Shown: positions 27,221 to 38,827, counted from the first letter of the stretch. The stretch: DNA of 42,496 nt from Porphyromonas sp. (GCF_030529325.1 NZ_JAUMXC010000017.1:1-42496), one strand, 5' to 3'. Notes: generated by a model not told the origin, from the letters alone. Made by a program: numbers and translations.

Positions 27221-28936
27221 ATGAACGAAGAAATTTTTGAAGATCAGAAACAAAAACACGCTGATTCAACAGAACAAAATTCCACACACCCAAAAAATGA
27301 CAGTTTTGAGCGCCCCAACCTCAATAAAGGTGGGTACTATGGAGATGGATTTGATGACTCCGGGTCTGACTCAAACTACAGACAAAGAGGATATAGAAAC
27401 AACAATCGGTACGAGAACAATAGGCAAGACAGAGGTGGCTTGAATAGAAGACATGACAATCATGGAGGGTATTACTCTCAAGATCAAGGTCAGGGAGGCT
27501 TCTCAGATCACAGGAATTATGGTCGCCGAAATTTTGATAGATACTCCGACGAAAACTTCAGCTACAGAGAAAGATACCTCTCCACTCAAAAGGGAGAGGA
27601 TACCCGGATGAGCGACATCGGTGAAGAACAACCACAACGTCGTCGTCGCATGCGTATATCTGAGGTAAAGGCTATGGGGGGCAATCAGGAGGAACACTTC
27701 AACCAACATCCCAATAATCAACAACGATACGACAACAGATACAACAGGCCCTATGATAACAGACAGGGTGGAGGCTTCAATGATAGATATCCCCGCCAAG
27801 ATCGTTATCGTAATGATTATGGCGGTGGTTACAATGACCGTTACTCATCCCCACGCATGGATAACTATGACCGCAGAGGTGGCGGATATGGGAACTACCA
27901 GTCGGGGCACGACAACTCGCAGAGAGAATACTACAAGGAAAGATACAATCAGGCGAGAGAAAATAACCGTCAGCAATTCAATGATAGACCTGTCTACGGC
28001 AACGATGACAGATATCAACAAAATCGCAACAATAACAGGAGACCTCAACCTCGTAGAGGCTATGGTCAAGAGGGTTATGGCAACGATATGCGCAAAGGCG
28101 GATACAATAATAACAATGGTAAGTATCCTCAAAGGCAACAAAAAAGAAGTAAGCCGGGACAGAAGTTTACTCCACGTCCCGTACCTGTGGTGTACGAAAA
28201 CGACTTCTATGATGAGAATGAACAAATCCGTTTGAATAAGTATTTGGCCAACTCCGGCGTATGCTCTCGTAGAGAGGCTGATGAACTTATCCAGACAGGA
28301 GCAGTCTTTGTCAATGGAGAGTCAGTTACAGAACTCGGAACAAAAATAACTATCAAGGACTCTGTTGTTGTAAATGGCAAAGAGGTAAAACCTGAAAACA
28401 AAGTCTATATTCTCTTAAATAAACCAAGGAACTGTGTGACTACTTCTGACGATCCTCAAGAACGACTCACTGTTCTTCATCTTGTGAAGAATGCTTGCAA
28501 GGAACGCATCTATCCTGTCGGCCGACTCGACCGTAATACGACAGGGGTATTGCTCCTCACAAATGATGGGGATATGGCATCCAAACTTGTACATCCTTCG
28601 TTCAAGAAGAAGAAGATCTACCACGTATGGCTTGATAAAGAAGTTACAGTGGAGGACATGCAAAAGATCGCAGATGGGATTGAGCTCGAAGATGGAGAAA
28701 TGCACGCAGATGCCATCAGCTATGCTTCAGAAGATGATCATACTCAGGTCGGTATCGAAATCCACTCCGGGCGCAACCGTATTGTCCGTCGTATCTTTGA
28801 ACATCTCGGATACCATGTGTACAAATTGGACCGTGTGTACTTTGCCGGACTTACCAAAAAGAATCTGCCTCGTGGAAAGTGGAGATACTTATCTCAAGAG
28901 GAAGTCAATATACTCAGAATGGGAGCTTTTGAATAA
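27221..28936 (+). CDS. rluB: RluB-type 23S rRNA pseudouridine synthase with a long disordered N-terminus
   Basis: This modifies uridine to pseudouridine in 23S rRNA; the RluB/RsuA subfamily recognises helix 89 or an rRNA stem. Residues 1 to about 330 are low-complexity, dominated by N, R, G, Y, D and Q with many RYN, RGG and YGN clusters, and have no fold. Residues 336-395 are an S4 RNA-binding domain (IRLNKYLANSGVCSRREAD). The catalytic domain has GRLDRNTTG with Asp437 and ends with IHSGRNRIVRRIF. Total 571 residues against about 290 in E. coli RluB. asnS follows after 48 bp without a terminator. The catalytic part is secure; the function of the extension is unknown. Confidence 0.92.
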   Translation: MNEEIFEDQKQKHADSTEQNSTHPKNDSFERPNLNKGGYYGDGFDDSGSDSNYRQRGYRNNNRYENNRQDRGGLNRRHDNHGGYYSQDQGQGGFSDHRNYGRRNFDRYSDENFSYRERYLSTQKGEDTRMSDIGEEQPQRRRRMRISEVKAMGGNQEEHFNQHPNNQQRYDNRYNRPYDNRQGGGFNDRYPRQDRYRNDYGGGYNDRYSSPRMDNYDRRGGGYGNYQSGHDNSQREYYKERYNQARENNRQQFNDRPVYGNDDRYQQNRNNNRRPQPRRGYGQEGYGNDMRKGGYNNNNGKYPQRQQKRSKPGQKFTPRPVPVVYENDFYDENEQIRLNKYLANSGVCSRREADELIQTGAVFVNGESVTELGTKITIKDSVVVNGKEVKPENKVYILLNKPRNCVTTSDDPQERLTVLHLVKNACKERIYPVGRLDRNTTGVLLLTNDGDMASKLVHPSFKKKKIYHVWLDKEVTVEDMQKIADGIELEDGEMHADAISYASEDDHTQVGIEIHSGRNRIVRRIFEHLGYHVYKLDRVYFAGLTKKNLPRGKWRYLSQEEVNILRMGAFE

Positions 28937-28984
28937 TAAGGTAACCATATATAGAGTTTAATACGTATAACAAACATACAAGCA

Positions 28985-30385
28985 ATGAAACGATTAAGGA
29001 TAGTAGACATCGTCAAAGATGCCGAAAAGATAGGTAGCATCGTCAATGTCAAAGGCTGGGTGCGCACTAAACGTGGTAGCAAACATGTAGCATTCATTGC
29101 ACTTAATGATGGCTCATGTATACACAACCTTCAGATAGTTGTCGAAACAGAAAAGTTTGACGAGGAGTTGCTCAAGAAGATTACTACAGGGGCTGCAATA
29201 AATGTCGTAGGTAGGCTTGTAGAATCTCAAGGTAAGGGACAAGCGGTGGAAATGGTGGCTGACAGTATTGAACTTTATGGTACTGCGGATCCTCTCACCT
29301 ACCCTCTACAAAAGAAAGGGCACACGATGGAATTCCTTCGTGAGATAGCTCATCTGAGACCTCGTACCAATACTTTTGGTGCTGTCTTCAGAATCCGCCA
29401 CAATATGGCAATAGCTATCCATTCATTCTTCCATGAAAAAGGGTTTTATTACTTCCACACTCCTATTATCACAGCTTCGGACTGTGAAGGAGCCGGACAG
29501 ATGTTCAAGGTGACAACCTTGGACTTGGAAAACCCTCCAAAGAATGAAGAAGGAAAAGTTGACTTCAAGGAAGACTTCTTTGGTCGTCATGCCAATCTCA
29601 CAGTCTCAGGTCAGCTTGAGGGCGAACTTGCTGCTATGGCACTTGGATCAATCTATACCTTCGGACCTACTTTTCGCGCAGAGAACTCGAATACTCCAAG
29701 GCATCTCGCAGAGTTTTGGATGATAGAGCCCGAAATGGCATTCTATGAAATCGAAGACAATATGGACTTGGCAGAAGAGTTCATAAAGTACTTGGTCAAA
29801 TGGGCTCTGGAGCACTGTGCAGATGATATAGAGTTCCTAAACAACATGATAGATAAAGAGCTCAGAAGCCGACTTGAGTTTGTCCTTGAACATGACTTTG
29901 TTCGTCTAGGTTATACCGAAGGCATCAAAATACTGGAAGACGCTGTTGCAGCAGGTCAAAAGTTTGAGTTTCCTATCTATTGGGGCGCAGATCTTGCTGC
30001 AGAGCATGAACGCTATTTGGTAGAGCAACATTTCAAGAGACCTGTCATCCTTACCGACTATCCTAAGGAAATCAAATCATTCTACATGAAACAGAATGAA
30101 GATGGAAAGACTGTAAGAGCGATGGACGTGCTTTTCCCAAAGATTGGAGAGATCATTGGAGGCTCTCAACGTGAGGAAGACTATGACAAACTCCTCAATC
30201 GAGCCAATGAAATGGGAGTGCCTATGGATGATATCTGGTGGTATATGGATACTCGTAGATATGGTACAGCACCACACTCAGGATTCGGGTTAGGATTTGA
30301 GCGCTTACTCCTTTTCGTAACAGGGATGAGTAACATCAGAGACGTGATCCCATTCCCTCGTACTCCAAACAACGCAGACTTCTAA
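28985..30385 (+). CDS. asnS: Asparaginyl-tRNA synthetase
   Basis: AsnRS charges tRNA-Asn. The 466 residues show the N-terminal OB-fold anticodon domain ([25 protein letters not shown]) and the class IIb catalytic core with motif 2 [25 protein letters not shown] residues and motif 3 [10 protein letters not shown]. Using AsnRS rather than GatCAB amidation alone is common in Bacteroidota. Probably co-transcribed with the rRNA pseudouridine synthase gene upstream; a strong terminator follows. Confidence 0.96.
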   Translation: MKRLRIVDIVKDAEKIGSIVNVKGWVRTKRGSKHVAFIALNDGSCIHNLQIVVETEKFDEELLKKITTGAAINVVGRLVESQGKGQAVEMVADSIELYGTADPLTYPLQKKGHTMEFLREIAHLRPRTNTFGAVFRIRHNMAIAIHSFFHEKGFYYFHTPIITASDCEGAGQMFKVTTLDLENPPKNEEGKVDFKEDFFGRHANLTVSGQLEGELAAMALGSIYTFGPTFRAENSNTPRHLAEFWMIEPEMAFYEIEDNMDLAEEFIKYLVKWALEHCADDIEFLNNMIDKELRSRLEFVLEHDFVRLGYTEGIKILEDAVAAGQKFEFPIYWGADLAAEHERYLVEQHFKRPVILTDYPKEIKSFYMKQNEDGKTVRAMDVLFPKIGEIIGGSQREEDYDKLLNRANEMGVPMDDIWWYMDTRRYGTAPHSGFGLGFERLLLFVTGMSNIRDVIPFPRTPNNADF

Positions 30386-30404
30386 TTCATTTCTTATAGA
30401 TACG

Positions 30405-30441
30405 AAAAAGCCTCGCTTAATTAACGTAAGCGAGGCTTTTT
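30405..30441. terminator. Bidirectional terminator between asnS and thiF
   Basis: AAAAAGCCTCGCTTA (30405-30419) is perfectly complementary to TAAGCGAGGCTTTTT (30427-30441), a 15-bp stem with a 7-nt loop, with T tracts on both strands. It ends asnS and the thiamine operon. Confidence 0.93.
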
Positions 30442-30460
30442 GTATTTACTTTGGCTATTA

Positions 30461-31150
30461 TCATAAGGAGTAAACATTATACTCATTGGCAAGAGTATCT
30501 ATCGTAAGGAGCTTTCCCGAAAGAGTTTCCCCACATCCGACTATAATCTTAATCACTTCCATAGCTTGTATAGAACCTATAATACCAGGCAAAGCTCCGA
30601 GAACATTGACCTGAAGCTCATCTTCTGAACGATCAAAATTCCCTACAAAATCCCGATAAGAGCCACAACCACTATGATTGAAGACTGAAACCTGTCCTGA
30701 AAAGTCACCTACACTCGCATAGACATAGGGAATACCATACTTCGATGAGATCTCATCAACCAAAAAACGGGTCACAAAATTGTCGCAAGCATCCACGACC
30801 ACATCATACTTTTTTATGATTTCTTCGCCATTAGCAGATGTGAGCCTGTCAGATATCGACTCCAGTTTGACATCCGGATTAAGTGCACGCAACCGTGTAT
30901 AAGTCTTTTCTACTTTTAATTCTCCCACATCTTCTGCAGAGTACATTATCTGTCGTTGAAGATTAGATAGCCCTACTCTATCATTGTCAATAAAACCTAT
31001 ATGACCAATACCCATAGCTGTTAGGTAGAGAAGTGTCGGAGAACCCAGTCCTCCGGCTCCCACGACTAAAACAGAAGCATTTGCAAGTTTTTCCTGTCCT
31101 GCCTCCCCTATTTCAGGCAGGGCAATCTGACGTGTATATTTTACATCCAT
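30461..31150 (-). CDS. thiF: ThiF-type sulfur-carrier adenylyltransferase
   Basis: ThiF activates the C-terminal glycine of ThiS by adenylation so that sulfur can be loaded for thiazole synthesis. The 229 residues (from ATG 31150) contain the Rossmann ATP loop GAGGLGSP (31-38), the DNDRVGLSNLQRQ block and VDACDN. The start overlaps the end of thiH. The four zinc-binding cysteines of E. coli ThiF/MoeB are not recognisable, which is a variant of the family. MoeB or HesA is the alternative, but the operon decides for thiamine. Confidence 0.9.
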   Translation of the reverse strand: MDVKYTRQIALPEIGEAGQEKLANASVLVVGAGGLGSPTLLYLTAMGIGHIGFIDNDRVGLSNLQRQIMYSAEDVGELKVEKTYTRLRALNPDVKLESISDRLTSANGEEIIKKYDVVVDACDNFVTRFLVDEISSKYGIPYVYASVGDFSGQVSVFNHSGCGSYRDFVGNFDRSEDELQVNVLGALPGIIGSIQAMEVIKIIVGCGETLSGKLLTIDTLANEYNVYSL

Positions 31151-32247
31151 TCGTCCCAATCTTTCCATACAGGTTCATAACCCTGCGCCCTGACGGCTGC
31201 CTGCATTTCTGACGGAGATCTATCGTCATTGATAGAAAACTGTTCAAGCTCCTTATTATGATCAACATAACCTCCCGGTTGAGTACTACTTCCTGCACTC
31301 ATAGTTGTTGCTCCGATATGCATTGCCATATCCCTGAACTTTGCCGATTCACGCGTAGATAGCGATATATCAACCTGATGATCAAAGAGGCGATATGCAC
31401 ATATCAGCTGAACCAATTGCTTGTCAGAAATCGGATCATTGGGTGCAAAACTACCCACATGAGGTCTAAGACGAGGCAACGAAATAGAATACTTTGTACG
31501 CCAGTAAGTCTTCTCCAAGTAGCGCAGATGCATTGCTGTGCACAAAGCATCTGTACGCCAATCTTCTAATCCAAGCAGAGCTCCTATACCAATCTTCCGG
31601 ATGCCTCCTTGAGCTGCACGATCGGGTGTTTCAAGACGAAACCGAAAGTTTGACTTCACGCCCCTCGGATGATAGATCGGATAAGCGACCTCATTATAGG
31701 TCTCTTGATAAACACAAACATAGCTGACCCCGGCCTCCACCAACCGTTGATATTCTTCTGTTTTGAGAGGCTGTACCTCGATAGAGATCTGAGCAAACAG
31801 AGGTCTTAATAGCTTTACAACCTCTAAATAATACTCTATACCGGCCACTTGGGGTGCTTCACCTGCAACAAGTAGGATATGCTTAAACCCGAGTTTTAAA
31901 ATAGCTTCAGCTTCAAGCTTTACCTCCTCCAAAGACAACTTTTTACGGACTATCTTATTAGCATGATTGAATCCGCAGTAGACACAGCTGTTAGTGCAGT
32001 AATTTGACAGATACAGAGGGACATAGAGCTGGATGGTCTTTCCAAACCGCTTTTTGGTAAGAGCCTCTGCTTTTATCGCCATTTCATCCAGAAATGGTTC
32101 AGCGGCGGGAGATATAAGAGCCTTAAAATCTTCTATATTGAGAGAAGAAGAGACTAACGCTCTCCGTACATCAAACTCCGATTTTGTGAATATTGAGGCT
32201 TTTTCAGAGTCCCAATTATACTCTTTCAAAACATCATAAAAAGTCAT
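31141..32247 (-). CDS. thiH: 2-iminoacetate synthase ThiH (radical SAM)
   Basis: ThiH cleaves tyrosine by radical SAM chemistry to give dehydroglycine for thiazole formation. The 368 residues have the cluster motif at Cys84, Cys88 and Cys91 (CTNSCVYCGF), followed by GEAPQ and HPRGVKSNF blocks. It lies 23 bp after thiG, and its end overlaps the thiF start, so the two are translationally coupled. The O2-sensitive ThiH route (instead of ThiO) fits an anaerobe. Confidence 0.95.
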   Translation of the reverse strand: MTFYDVLKEYNWDSEKASIFTKSEFDVRRALVSSSLNIEDFKALISPAAEPFLDEMAIKAEALTKKRFGKTIQLYVPLYLSNYCTNSCVYCGFNHANKIVRKKLSLEEVKLEAEAILKLGFKHILLVAGEAPQVAGIEYYLEVVKLLRPLFAQISIEVQPLKTEEYQRLVEAGVSYVCVYQETYNEVAYPIYHPRGVKSNFRFRLETPDRAAQGGIRKIGIGALLGLEDWRTDALCTAMHLRYLEKTYWRTKYSISLPRLRPHVGSFAPNDPISDKQLVQLICAYRLFDHQVDISLSTRESAKFRDMAMHIGATTMSAGSSTQPGGYVDHNKELEQFSINDDRSPSEMQAAVRAQGYEPVWKDWDEWM

Positions 32248-32270
32248 AAAGCTAATCTTCTCACTATGGT

Positions 32271-33041
32271 TTAGAAAAATCCCTGAAGGGGTGAAGTAGC
32301 TGACGCATAATCCGAAATAGATCCAAGCCCGGCTTCATATCCTAACCTGCCGGACTCTACAGCAAGTCTGAATGCTTTTGCCATAGTTACCGGATCGCTG
32401 GCAGATGCAATGGCTGTATTGACTAGTACAGCATCTGCCCCTAACTCCATCGCTTCTGCAGCATGAGAGGGAGCACCTATCCCCGCATCTACAACAACAG
32501 GCACGTTACTTTGCTCTATGATGATCTTTAGCAGTTCTCTTGTTACGAGTCCTTTATTAGTTCCGATGGGGGCTCCCAAAGGCATTACTACGGCAGCACC
32601 TGCGTCCTCAAGTTTCTTACACAATATAGGATCCGCTTGTATATAAGGCATTACAATGAATCCCTCTTTTGCAAGGATTTCTGTTGCCTTCAGGGTTTCA
32701 AAAGGATCAGGCATCAAATATCTGGGGTCCGGATGAATTTCCAACTTCAACCAATTTGTACCGAGAGCCTCTCTCGCCAATCTCGCAGCGAATACAGCCT
32801 CTTCTGCTGTATGAACTCCTGAGGTATTTGGAAGTAAATTGACGCCAGGAGCTGAAATGGAAGTTAACAAATCATCCTCCCCACTATTTTGAGCATCAAC
32901 CCTCTTCAGTGCCACTGTGACAAGTTCGCTTCCTGACTCCACTATTGCTCTATGCATAACATTATTGGAGGCAAACTTTCCGGTTCCCAAGAAGAGTCGA
33001 GATTCAAACTCTTGATCCGCTATTATAAGTTTCGTTTTCAT
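32271..33041 (-). CDS. thiG: Thiazole synthase ThiG
   Basis: ThiG builds the thiazole phosphate from deoxyxylulose-5-phosphate, dehydroglycine and sulfur from ThiS thiocarboxylate. The 256 residues contain the Schiff-base Lys99 (NWLKLE), the LGTGKF entry, [21 protein letters not shown], and phosphate-binding VNTAIA. It is followed by thiH and preceded after 66 bp by the triple-domain fusion gene. Confidence 0.97.
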   Translation of the reverse strand: MKTKLIIADQEFESRLFLGTGKFASNNVMHRAIVESGSELVTVALKRVDAQNSGEDDLLTSISAPGVNLLPNTSGVHTAEEAVFAARLAREALGTNWLKLEIHPDPRYLMPDPFETLKATEILAKEGFIVMPYIQADPILCKKLEDAGAAVVMPLGAPIGTNKGLVTRELLKIIIEQSNVPVVVDAGIGAPSHAAEAMELGADAVLVNTAIASASDPVTMAKAFRLAVESGRLGYEAGLGSISDYASATSPLQGFF

Positions 33042-33107
33042 TGTATCGTTATATTAGACTGAATATCATTATTACAATTACACAAGTCATGGAAATTCTC
33101 CTTAGTC

Positions 33108-35078
33108 TCACTCCAAGGCATCTACAAACTGCTGACATAAATCACGAATAGACGGAGATCTGTCTATTTCTCCGGAAACTGCCATCCCCAAAAAGCCTAT
33201 ATCTTTCAAATCATGCACATCACTCAGTCTTAGACCTCCAATAGCTACCATCAGCATCGGATGAGGGAGCGTATGGTTGTAAGCCACCAAGTCCGACAGC
33301 CCTTCGGCACCAAGTACAGGCGACAGCTTCTTTTTTGTATTCGTAGTCCTATAAGGACCAACCCCGATATAGTCACTACCGGTATGATAAGCCTTTAGTA
33401 TGTCGACAGAAGTGTTGCAAGTAGAGCCAATGATACTACCTCTACCAAGGATACGACGTGCCTTTACCGGAGACATATCGTCACGTCCAAGATGTACTCC
33501 ATCAGCGGCACATCTAAGAGCTGCTTCCACATCATCATCAATAATGAGTACTGCTGTGTACTCATCACAGAGTTTACGAAGCATTTTACCTATGATTGTC
33601 CGCTCGTCTGTAGTAGATTCTTTTAAGCGCAACTGTACCCACCGGCAACCTCCCACCAAAGCCTCCTTACACCTGTGGTAAAGTTCTTCAGGATCACTGG
33701 TATTGGTGATGTATTGAAATCTATAATGTTGTAGTTTCTTGGACTTCTTATCCTCAAAAGCATCCAACGATGGCAGTAGTCCGGTTTTCGAACACATCAT
33801 CTTAGACACCATGCGCTGCGCCTTACAACAAGCAATAGGAAGACTGTCTCCAAGAGCTAAATAAGCAGTAACAGCTGAAGAGAAAATGCAGCCCGTCCCA
33901 TGCTTTGCTGTACCATATCTGGAAACGGAAAATGTCTGCAAACGCAGACGAGGGCGAAAAAGCATATCTTTGGAGATATCTCTTTCTTGAGAGTGTCCCC
34001 CCTTTAGCAAAATACTACAATCTGTCTTATCAGCTATAGCCTGAAGGGTTTCTTCATCACAAGAGCCAAACCAAGCTTCGCACTCAGGAATATTTGGAGT
34101 AATCAAAGATAAAGACCTCATCACATCCAATATCCGTGATTTATCGTCGGTCTGAAGCACTACACAATCTCCGGCTGTTGTTGATTTAATCGGATCCCAA
34201 ACTATCTGTTTGATACCCAGACGGAGCATCTCATCTATCACAGTCTTTACGAGACCAAGGGATGACATCATGCCTATCTTTGCAGCCCTGATATTATTAC
34301 CCTTAGCACTGAGTCTCATGTTTTCTAAAATAAGTTCCAATTGGACCTCTTCGTAGCTGTGAAACTCAGAGACATTTTGCACTGTAAGAGTGGAAGGTAT
34401 GCTCACACACCTGACTCCACAGGCTTCCGCGACTCTTGTATCAGCAACAATTCCGGCACCTCCGCTCGGATCATGTCCGGCTACGGAAAACATAATGGGA
34501 TCAGAAAAAAGTCTAAACTTTTGAAGTTCGAGACCTCTTTTATCCCATATGTTTCCCAATATTGCTACTCCATCAAAGCCTCGTCTATAGCATTCGAAAG
34601 CATTCTCAGAGCTTATCCCTCCAAGAGCCAGGATAGGAAAAGGCACCCTTTTTATCTCTTCACGCAACTCTGATAACTTTGGGTTGCTTTGATATCCAGC
34701 CTTTGAAATACTGTCAAACACAGGGCTCAACAGGACATAGTCCGGAGTGAAAGATAAAGTTTTCAAGTCCTCCAAAGAATGAATCCCTGTTGAAACAATA
34801 TGCAGAGGAGACAATAGGCCTTCAGGTATCCTGTATGTTTTCTTAGATGCCGGTATGTAGATACCTGCCAGATTGAACTGATCAAGGAGATCATAATGGT
34901 CGCAAATAACAATCCTATGGTGATACGGTGGGTGTACTGACTCCAAAAACCGAATGTACTCTTCTCTCTTACCATCAGGCAAACGCAAGTGTAGTCTCTG
35001 TAGTCCGTAGTCAAATAGGGCATTGGCTACTTTAGCTTCGTATATCGAGGCCTTAGGGGGTGTTATGACGACCAACAT
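33108..35078 (-). CDS. thiDE: Triple-domain thiamine enzyme: ThiE/TenI-like + HMP-P kinase (ThiD) + thiamine phosphate synthase (ThiE)
   Basis: One 656-residue chain. Residues 1-190 are a degenerate ThiE/TenI-fold barrel (LALGGISSENA at 151-160) without the usual ADGVHLG motif. Residues 195-432 are ThiD: GHDPSGGAGIVAD (201-213), LLKGGH (357-362) and GTGCIFSS (394-401). Residues 452-656 are ThiE: CAADGVHLGRDD (523-534), GSTCNT (551-556), YIGVGP (570-575) and VAIGG (611-615). The last two domains phosphorylate HMP and join it to thiazole phosphate. The first may be a thiazole tautomerase or non-catalytic. No other thiD, thiE or tenI is present in the operon. Start at 35078 (MLVVITPPKA) is 2 bp after the thiC stop. 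Confidence 0.9.
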   Translation of the reverse strand: MLVVITPPKASIYEAKVANALFDYGLQRLHLRLPDGKREEYIRFLESVHPPYHHRIVICDHYDLLDQFNLAGIYIPASKKTYRIPEGLLSPLHIVSTGIHSLEDLKTLSFTPDYVLLSPVFDSISKAGYQSNPKLSELREEIKRVPFPILALGGISSENAFECYRRGFDGVAILGNIWDKRGLELQKFRLFSDPIMFSVAGHDPSGGAGIVADTRVAEACGVRCVSIPSTLTVQNVSEFHSYEEVQLELILENMRLSAKGNNIRAAKIGMMSSLGLVKTVIDEMLRLGIKQIVWDPIKSTTAGDCVVLQTDDKSRILDVMRSLSLITPNIPECEAWFGSCDEETLQAIADKTDCSILLKGGHSQERDISKDMLFRPRLRLQTFSVSRYGTAKHGTGCIFSSAVTAYLALGDSLPIACCKAQRMVSKMMCSKTGLLPSLDAFEDKKSKKLQHYRFQYITNTSDPEELYHRCKEALVGGCRWVQLRLKESTTDERTIIGKMLRKLCDEYTAVLIIDDDVEAALRCAADGVHLGRDDMSPVKARRILGRGSIIGSTCNTSVDILKAYHTGSDYIGVGPYRTTNTKKKLSPVLGAEGLSDLVAYNHTLPHPMLMVAIGGLRLSDVHDLKDIGFLGMAVSGEIDRSPSIRDLCQQFVDALE

Positions 35079-35080
35079 TG

Positions 35081-36916
<1,836 letters not shown>

Positions 36917-37117
36917 TCATCCTCCTTTGGAAATACCTATAATTGTCACACTGTCACCTTCACTAAGGATTGTCTCTGCCCAAAAGTCTCGTCGTATGAC
37001 TTGCATATTCACGGCAATAGCCACACGTTGCGACTCTATACCTTGAGAGACGGCAAGAGACTGCAAAGACGTCCCGGGGGGAATCTCCACAGATTGTTTG
37101 TTCAATAAAATTAGCAT
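36917..37117 (-). CDS. thiS: Sulfur-carrier protein ThiS
   Basis: ThiS is the ubiquitin-like donor of sulfur for thiazole synthesis; ThiF adenylates its C-terminal Gly, which then becomes a thiocarboxylate. The 66 residues begin MLILLNKQSVEIPPGTSL and end ISKGG, with the diagnostic C-terminal Gly-Gly. It is the first gene behind the riboswitch, 122 bp downstream. Confidence 0.95.
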   Translation of the reverse strand: MLILLNKQSVEIPPGTSLQSLAVSQGIESQRVAIAVNMQVIRRDFWAETILSEGDSVTIIGISKGG

Positions 37118-37239
37118 TGTTGATTACTATTATCCATCACGTTTATTTACCTATGAAATCTAAAAGGGTGACGGTCAGTACTGAGAAATGCGCACAAGAC
37201 AGTGGCATAGTACACAAAATAGCATATAGACAATTGGTC

Positions 37240-37336
37240 TTTACCTCCGCCGGTATTACCCGGATCAGGTTAAAGGGTCTAATCTCAGCCACATTGCTCG
37301 TGTAAATCACTACAGACGCATGCAGCACCCCTAAGA
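37240..37336 (-). promoter_or_regulatory. TPP riboswitch (THI element)
   Basis: On the minus strand the conserved boxes appear in order: AGGGGTGC at the 5' end, GCTGAGA, ACCC, AACCTGATCCGGGTAATACC (37251-37270 region) and CGGCGGAGG. It lies between a -33/-7 promoter and thiS, so it should turn off the whole thiamine operon when thiamine pyrophosphate binds. Confidence 0.93.
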
Positions 37337-37345
37337 TTCCGAACA

Positions 37346-37377
37346 CAAAGAAACGCATCTCTTTTGAAATATCCAAA
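37346..37377 (-). promoter_or_regulatory. Promoter of the thiamine operon
   Basis: Minus strand: TTTG (37374-37377), exactly 20 bp, then TTTCTTTG (37346-37353), one mismatch from TAnnTTTG. Transcription would start right at the riboswitch 5' end (about 37339). Confidence 0.65.
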
Positions 37378-37540
37378 TAGATACGCTAATTTATTGTAAT
37401 TTTCATACGCCTTCAGTCGGCCATTTCTCTCTCTGTCTTGTCAGGACATATTCATATTTCCTAAACATGCAACTCAAGCCCTTTTACCTCACGGAACACC
37501 TCTATCATTAGGCCATCTAACACCCCGGCCTTGATATGGG

Positions 37541-37627
37541 TGAAAACGTTGTCTAACTTGAAGCATCAAGTTAGACTGATTAATTTATCAAGTTAGACAC
37601 ATCGATTTTGAAGGTTCTATACCTTTG
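37541..37627 (+). repeat. Dispersed intergenic repeat, copy D (upstream of recF)
   Basis: GTCTAACTTGA (37551-37561), AGCA, TCAAGTTAGAC (37566-37576) form a perfect 11-bp hairpin. A third exact arm lies at 37588-37598, then ACATCGATTTTGAAGG and a terminal TACCTTTG. It reads toward recF. Confidence 0.85.
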
Positions 37628-37657
37628 AGGATACATCAGCATTCGCTTAGAAATCCG

Positions 37658-37665
37658 TAACTTTG
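37658..37665 (+). promoter_or_regulatory. -7 element of recF (TAACTTTG)
   Basis: A consensus match 40 bp upstream of the recF ATG, just beyond repeat copy D. A second candidate, TACCTTTG, is the end of copy D itself (about 78 bp upstream of the ATG). Confidence 0.5.
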
Positions 37666-37705
37666 CGGATACGGTGGTGTTTTATACATTTGCCTCACAA
37701 AAGAT

Positions 37706-38827
37706 ATGATACTCAAACAGCTATCCCTGACCAACTATAAAAATATAGAGGCTACAGCCCTTAGCTTTTCCGACAAACTTAACTGTATCATCGGCTCTAA
37801 TGGTATGGGCAAAACAAATCTCCTTGACAGTATATACTACCTGTCTTTTGCCCGGACATGTGTATATCTGCCTGATCATATGGTCATCCGCAATGGCTCT
37901 GACATGGCGATACTTGATGGGAAATACAAAGTCGGAGATAAGGATGAACACCTATATTGTGGGATAAGGATAGGAAAGGCAAAGGTTTTCAGACGAAATA
38001 AAAAAGAATACACCAAAATCTCTGATCATATCGGAGCATTTCCTCTTGTTATGATTTCTCCGGCTGATTTTGATCTCATCAGAGGTGGAAGTGAAGAGCG
38101 GCGAAAATTTATGGATATGATCATATCCCAAGAGTCATCTACCTACCTCCTTGCACTGATATCATATAGAAAGCTCTTGGAACAACGCAACAGTATGCTG
38201 AAGAAAAGAGTTTTTACAGCAGAGCTGATGGATATTATAGAGGAGCAAATGGCCTCTCATTCCGAAACCATAATGTCATACAGGAACCAATGGTTGGAGC
38301 GCATCCGCCCTATATTTTTGGAGTATTATGGTTATATATCCGATAATAGTGATGATGTCAGTCTGGTTTATCATTCATCCTTGGAGGGGAATGTTTGTCC
38401 GACATCAAGCAATTTCATAGAAACATGGAAAGCATCAAGAGATAAAGATTTGATCCTCGGGCACACATCAATCGGACCTCACCGAGATGATTTGGATATG
38501 CTACTTAATGGTATATTGATACGTAAAATCGGATCCCAGGGGCAAAACAAGACGTTTATGGTAGCTCTGAAATTTGCACAATTCAGGCTTCTGCGTATAC
38601 TGCGACCCAATAATATGCCTCTCTTATTGCTTGATGACGTCTTTGACAAACTTGATGCTCACCGTGTAGATCGCATAGTGAAACTTGTATCCGGAGAGGA
38701 GTTCGGACAGATTTTTATGTCTGACACCAACCGTAAGTATCTTGATCAGATCTTATCTCGTTTGCCGGAGAACACCTATTCGATATTTACAGCCCAAAAT
38801 GGGATATTCAATGAGTTGAAGTCATGA
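37706..38827 (+). CDS. recF: DNA replication and repair protein RecF
   Basis: RecF loads RecA at single-strand gaps with RecO and RecR. The 373 residues have the SMC-like ATPase motifs: Walker A GSNGMGKT (30-37), signature IGSQGQNKT, and Walker B LLLLDDVFDKLD. It is not next to dnaN or gyrB, as usual in Bacteroidota. The DUF721 gene overlaps its stop (ATGA), so the two are coupled. Confidence 0.95.
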   Translation: MILKQLSLTNYKNIEATALSFSDKLNCIIGSNGMGKTNLLDSIYYLSFARTCVYLPDHMVIRNGSDMAILDGKYKVGDKDEHLYCGIRIGKAKVFRRNKKEYTKISDHIGAFPLVMISPADFDLIRGGSEERRKFMDMIISQESSTYLLALISYRKLLEQRNSMLKKRVFTAELMDIIEEQMASHSETIMSYRNQWLERIRPIFLEYYGYISDNSDDVSLVYHSSLEGNVCPTSSNFIETWKASRDKDLILGHTSIGPHRDDLDMLLNGILIRKIGSQGQNKTFMVALKFAQFRLLRILRPNNMPLLLLDDVFDKLDAHRVDRIVKLVSGEEFGQIFMSDTNRKYLDQILSRLPENTYSIFTAQNGIFNELKS

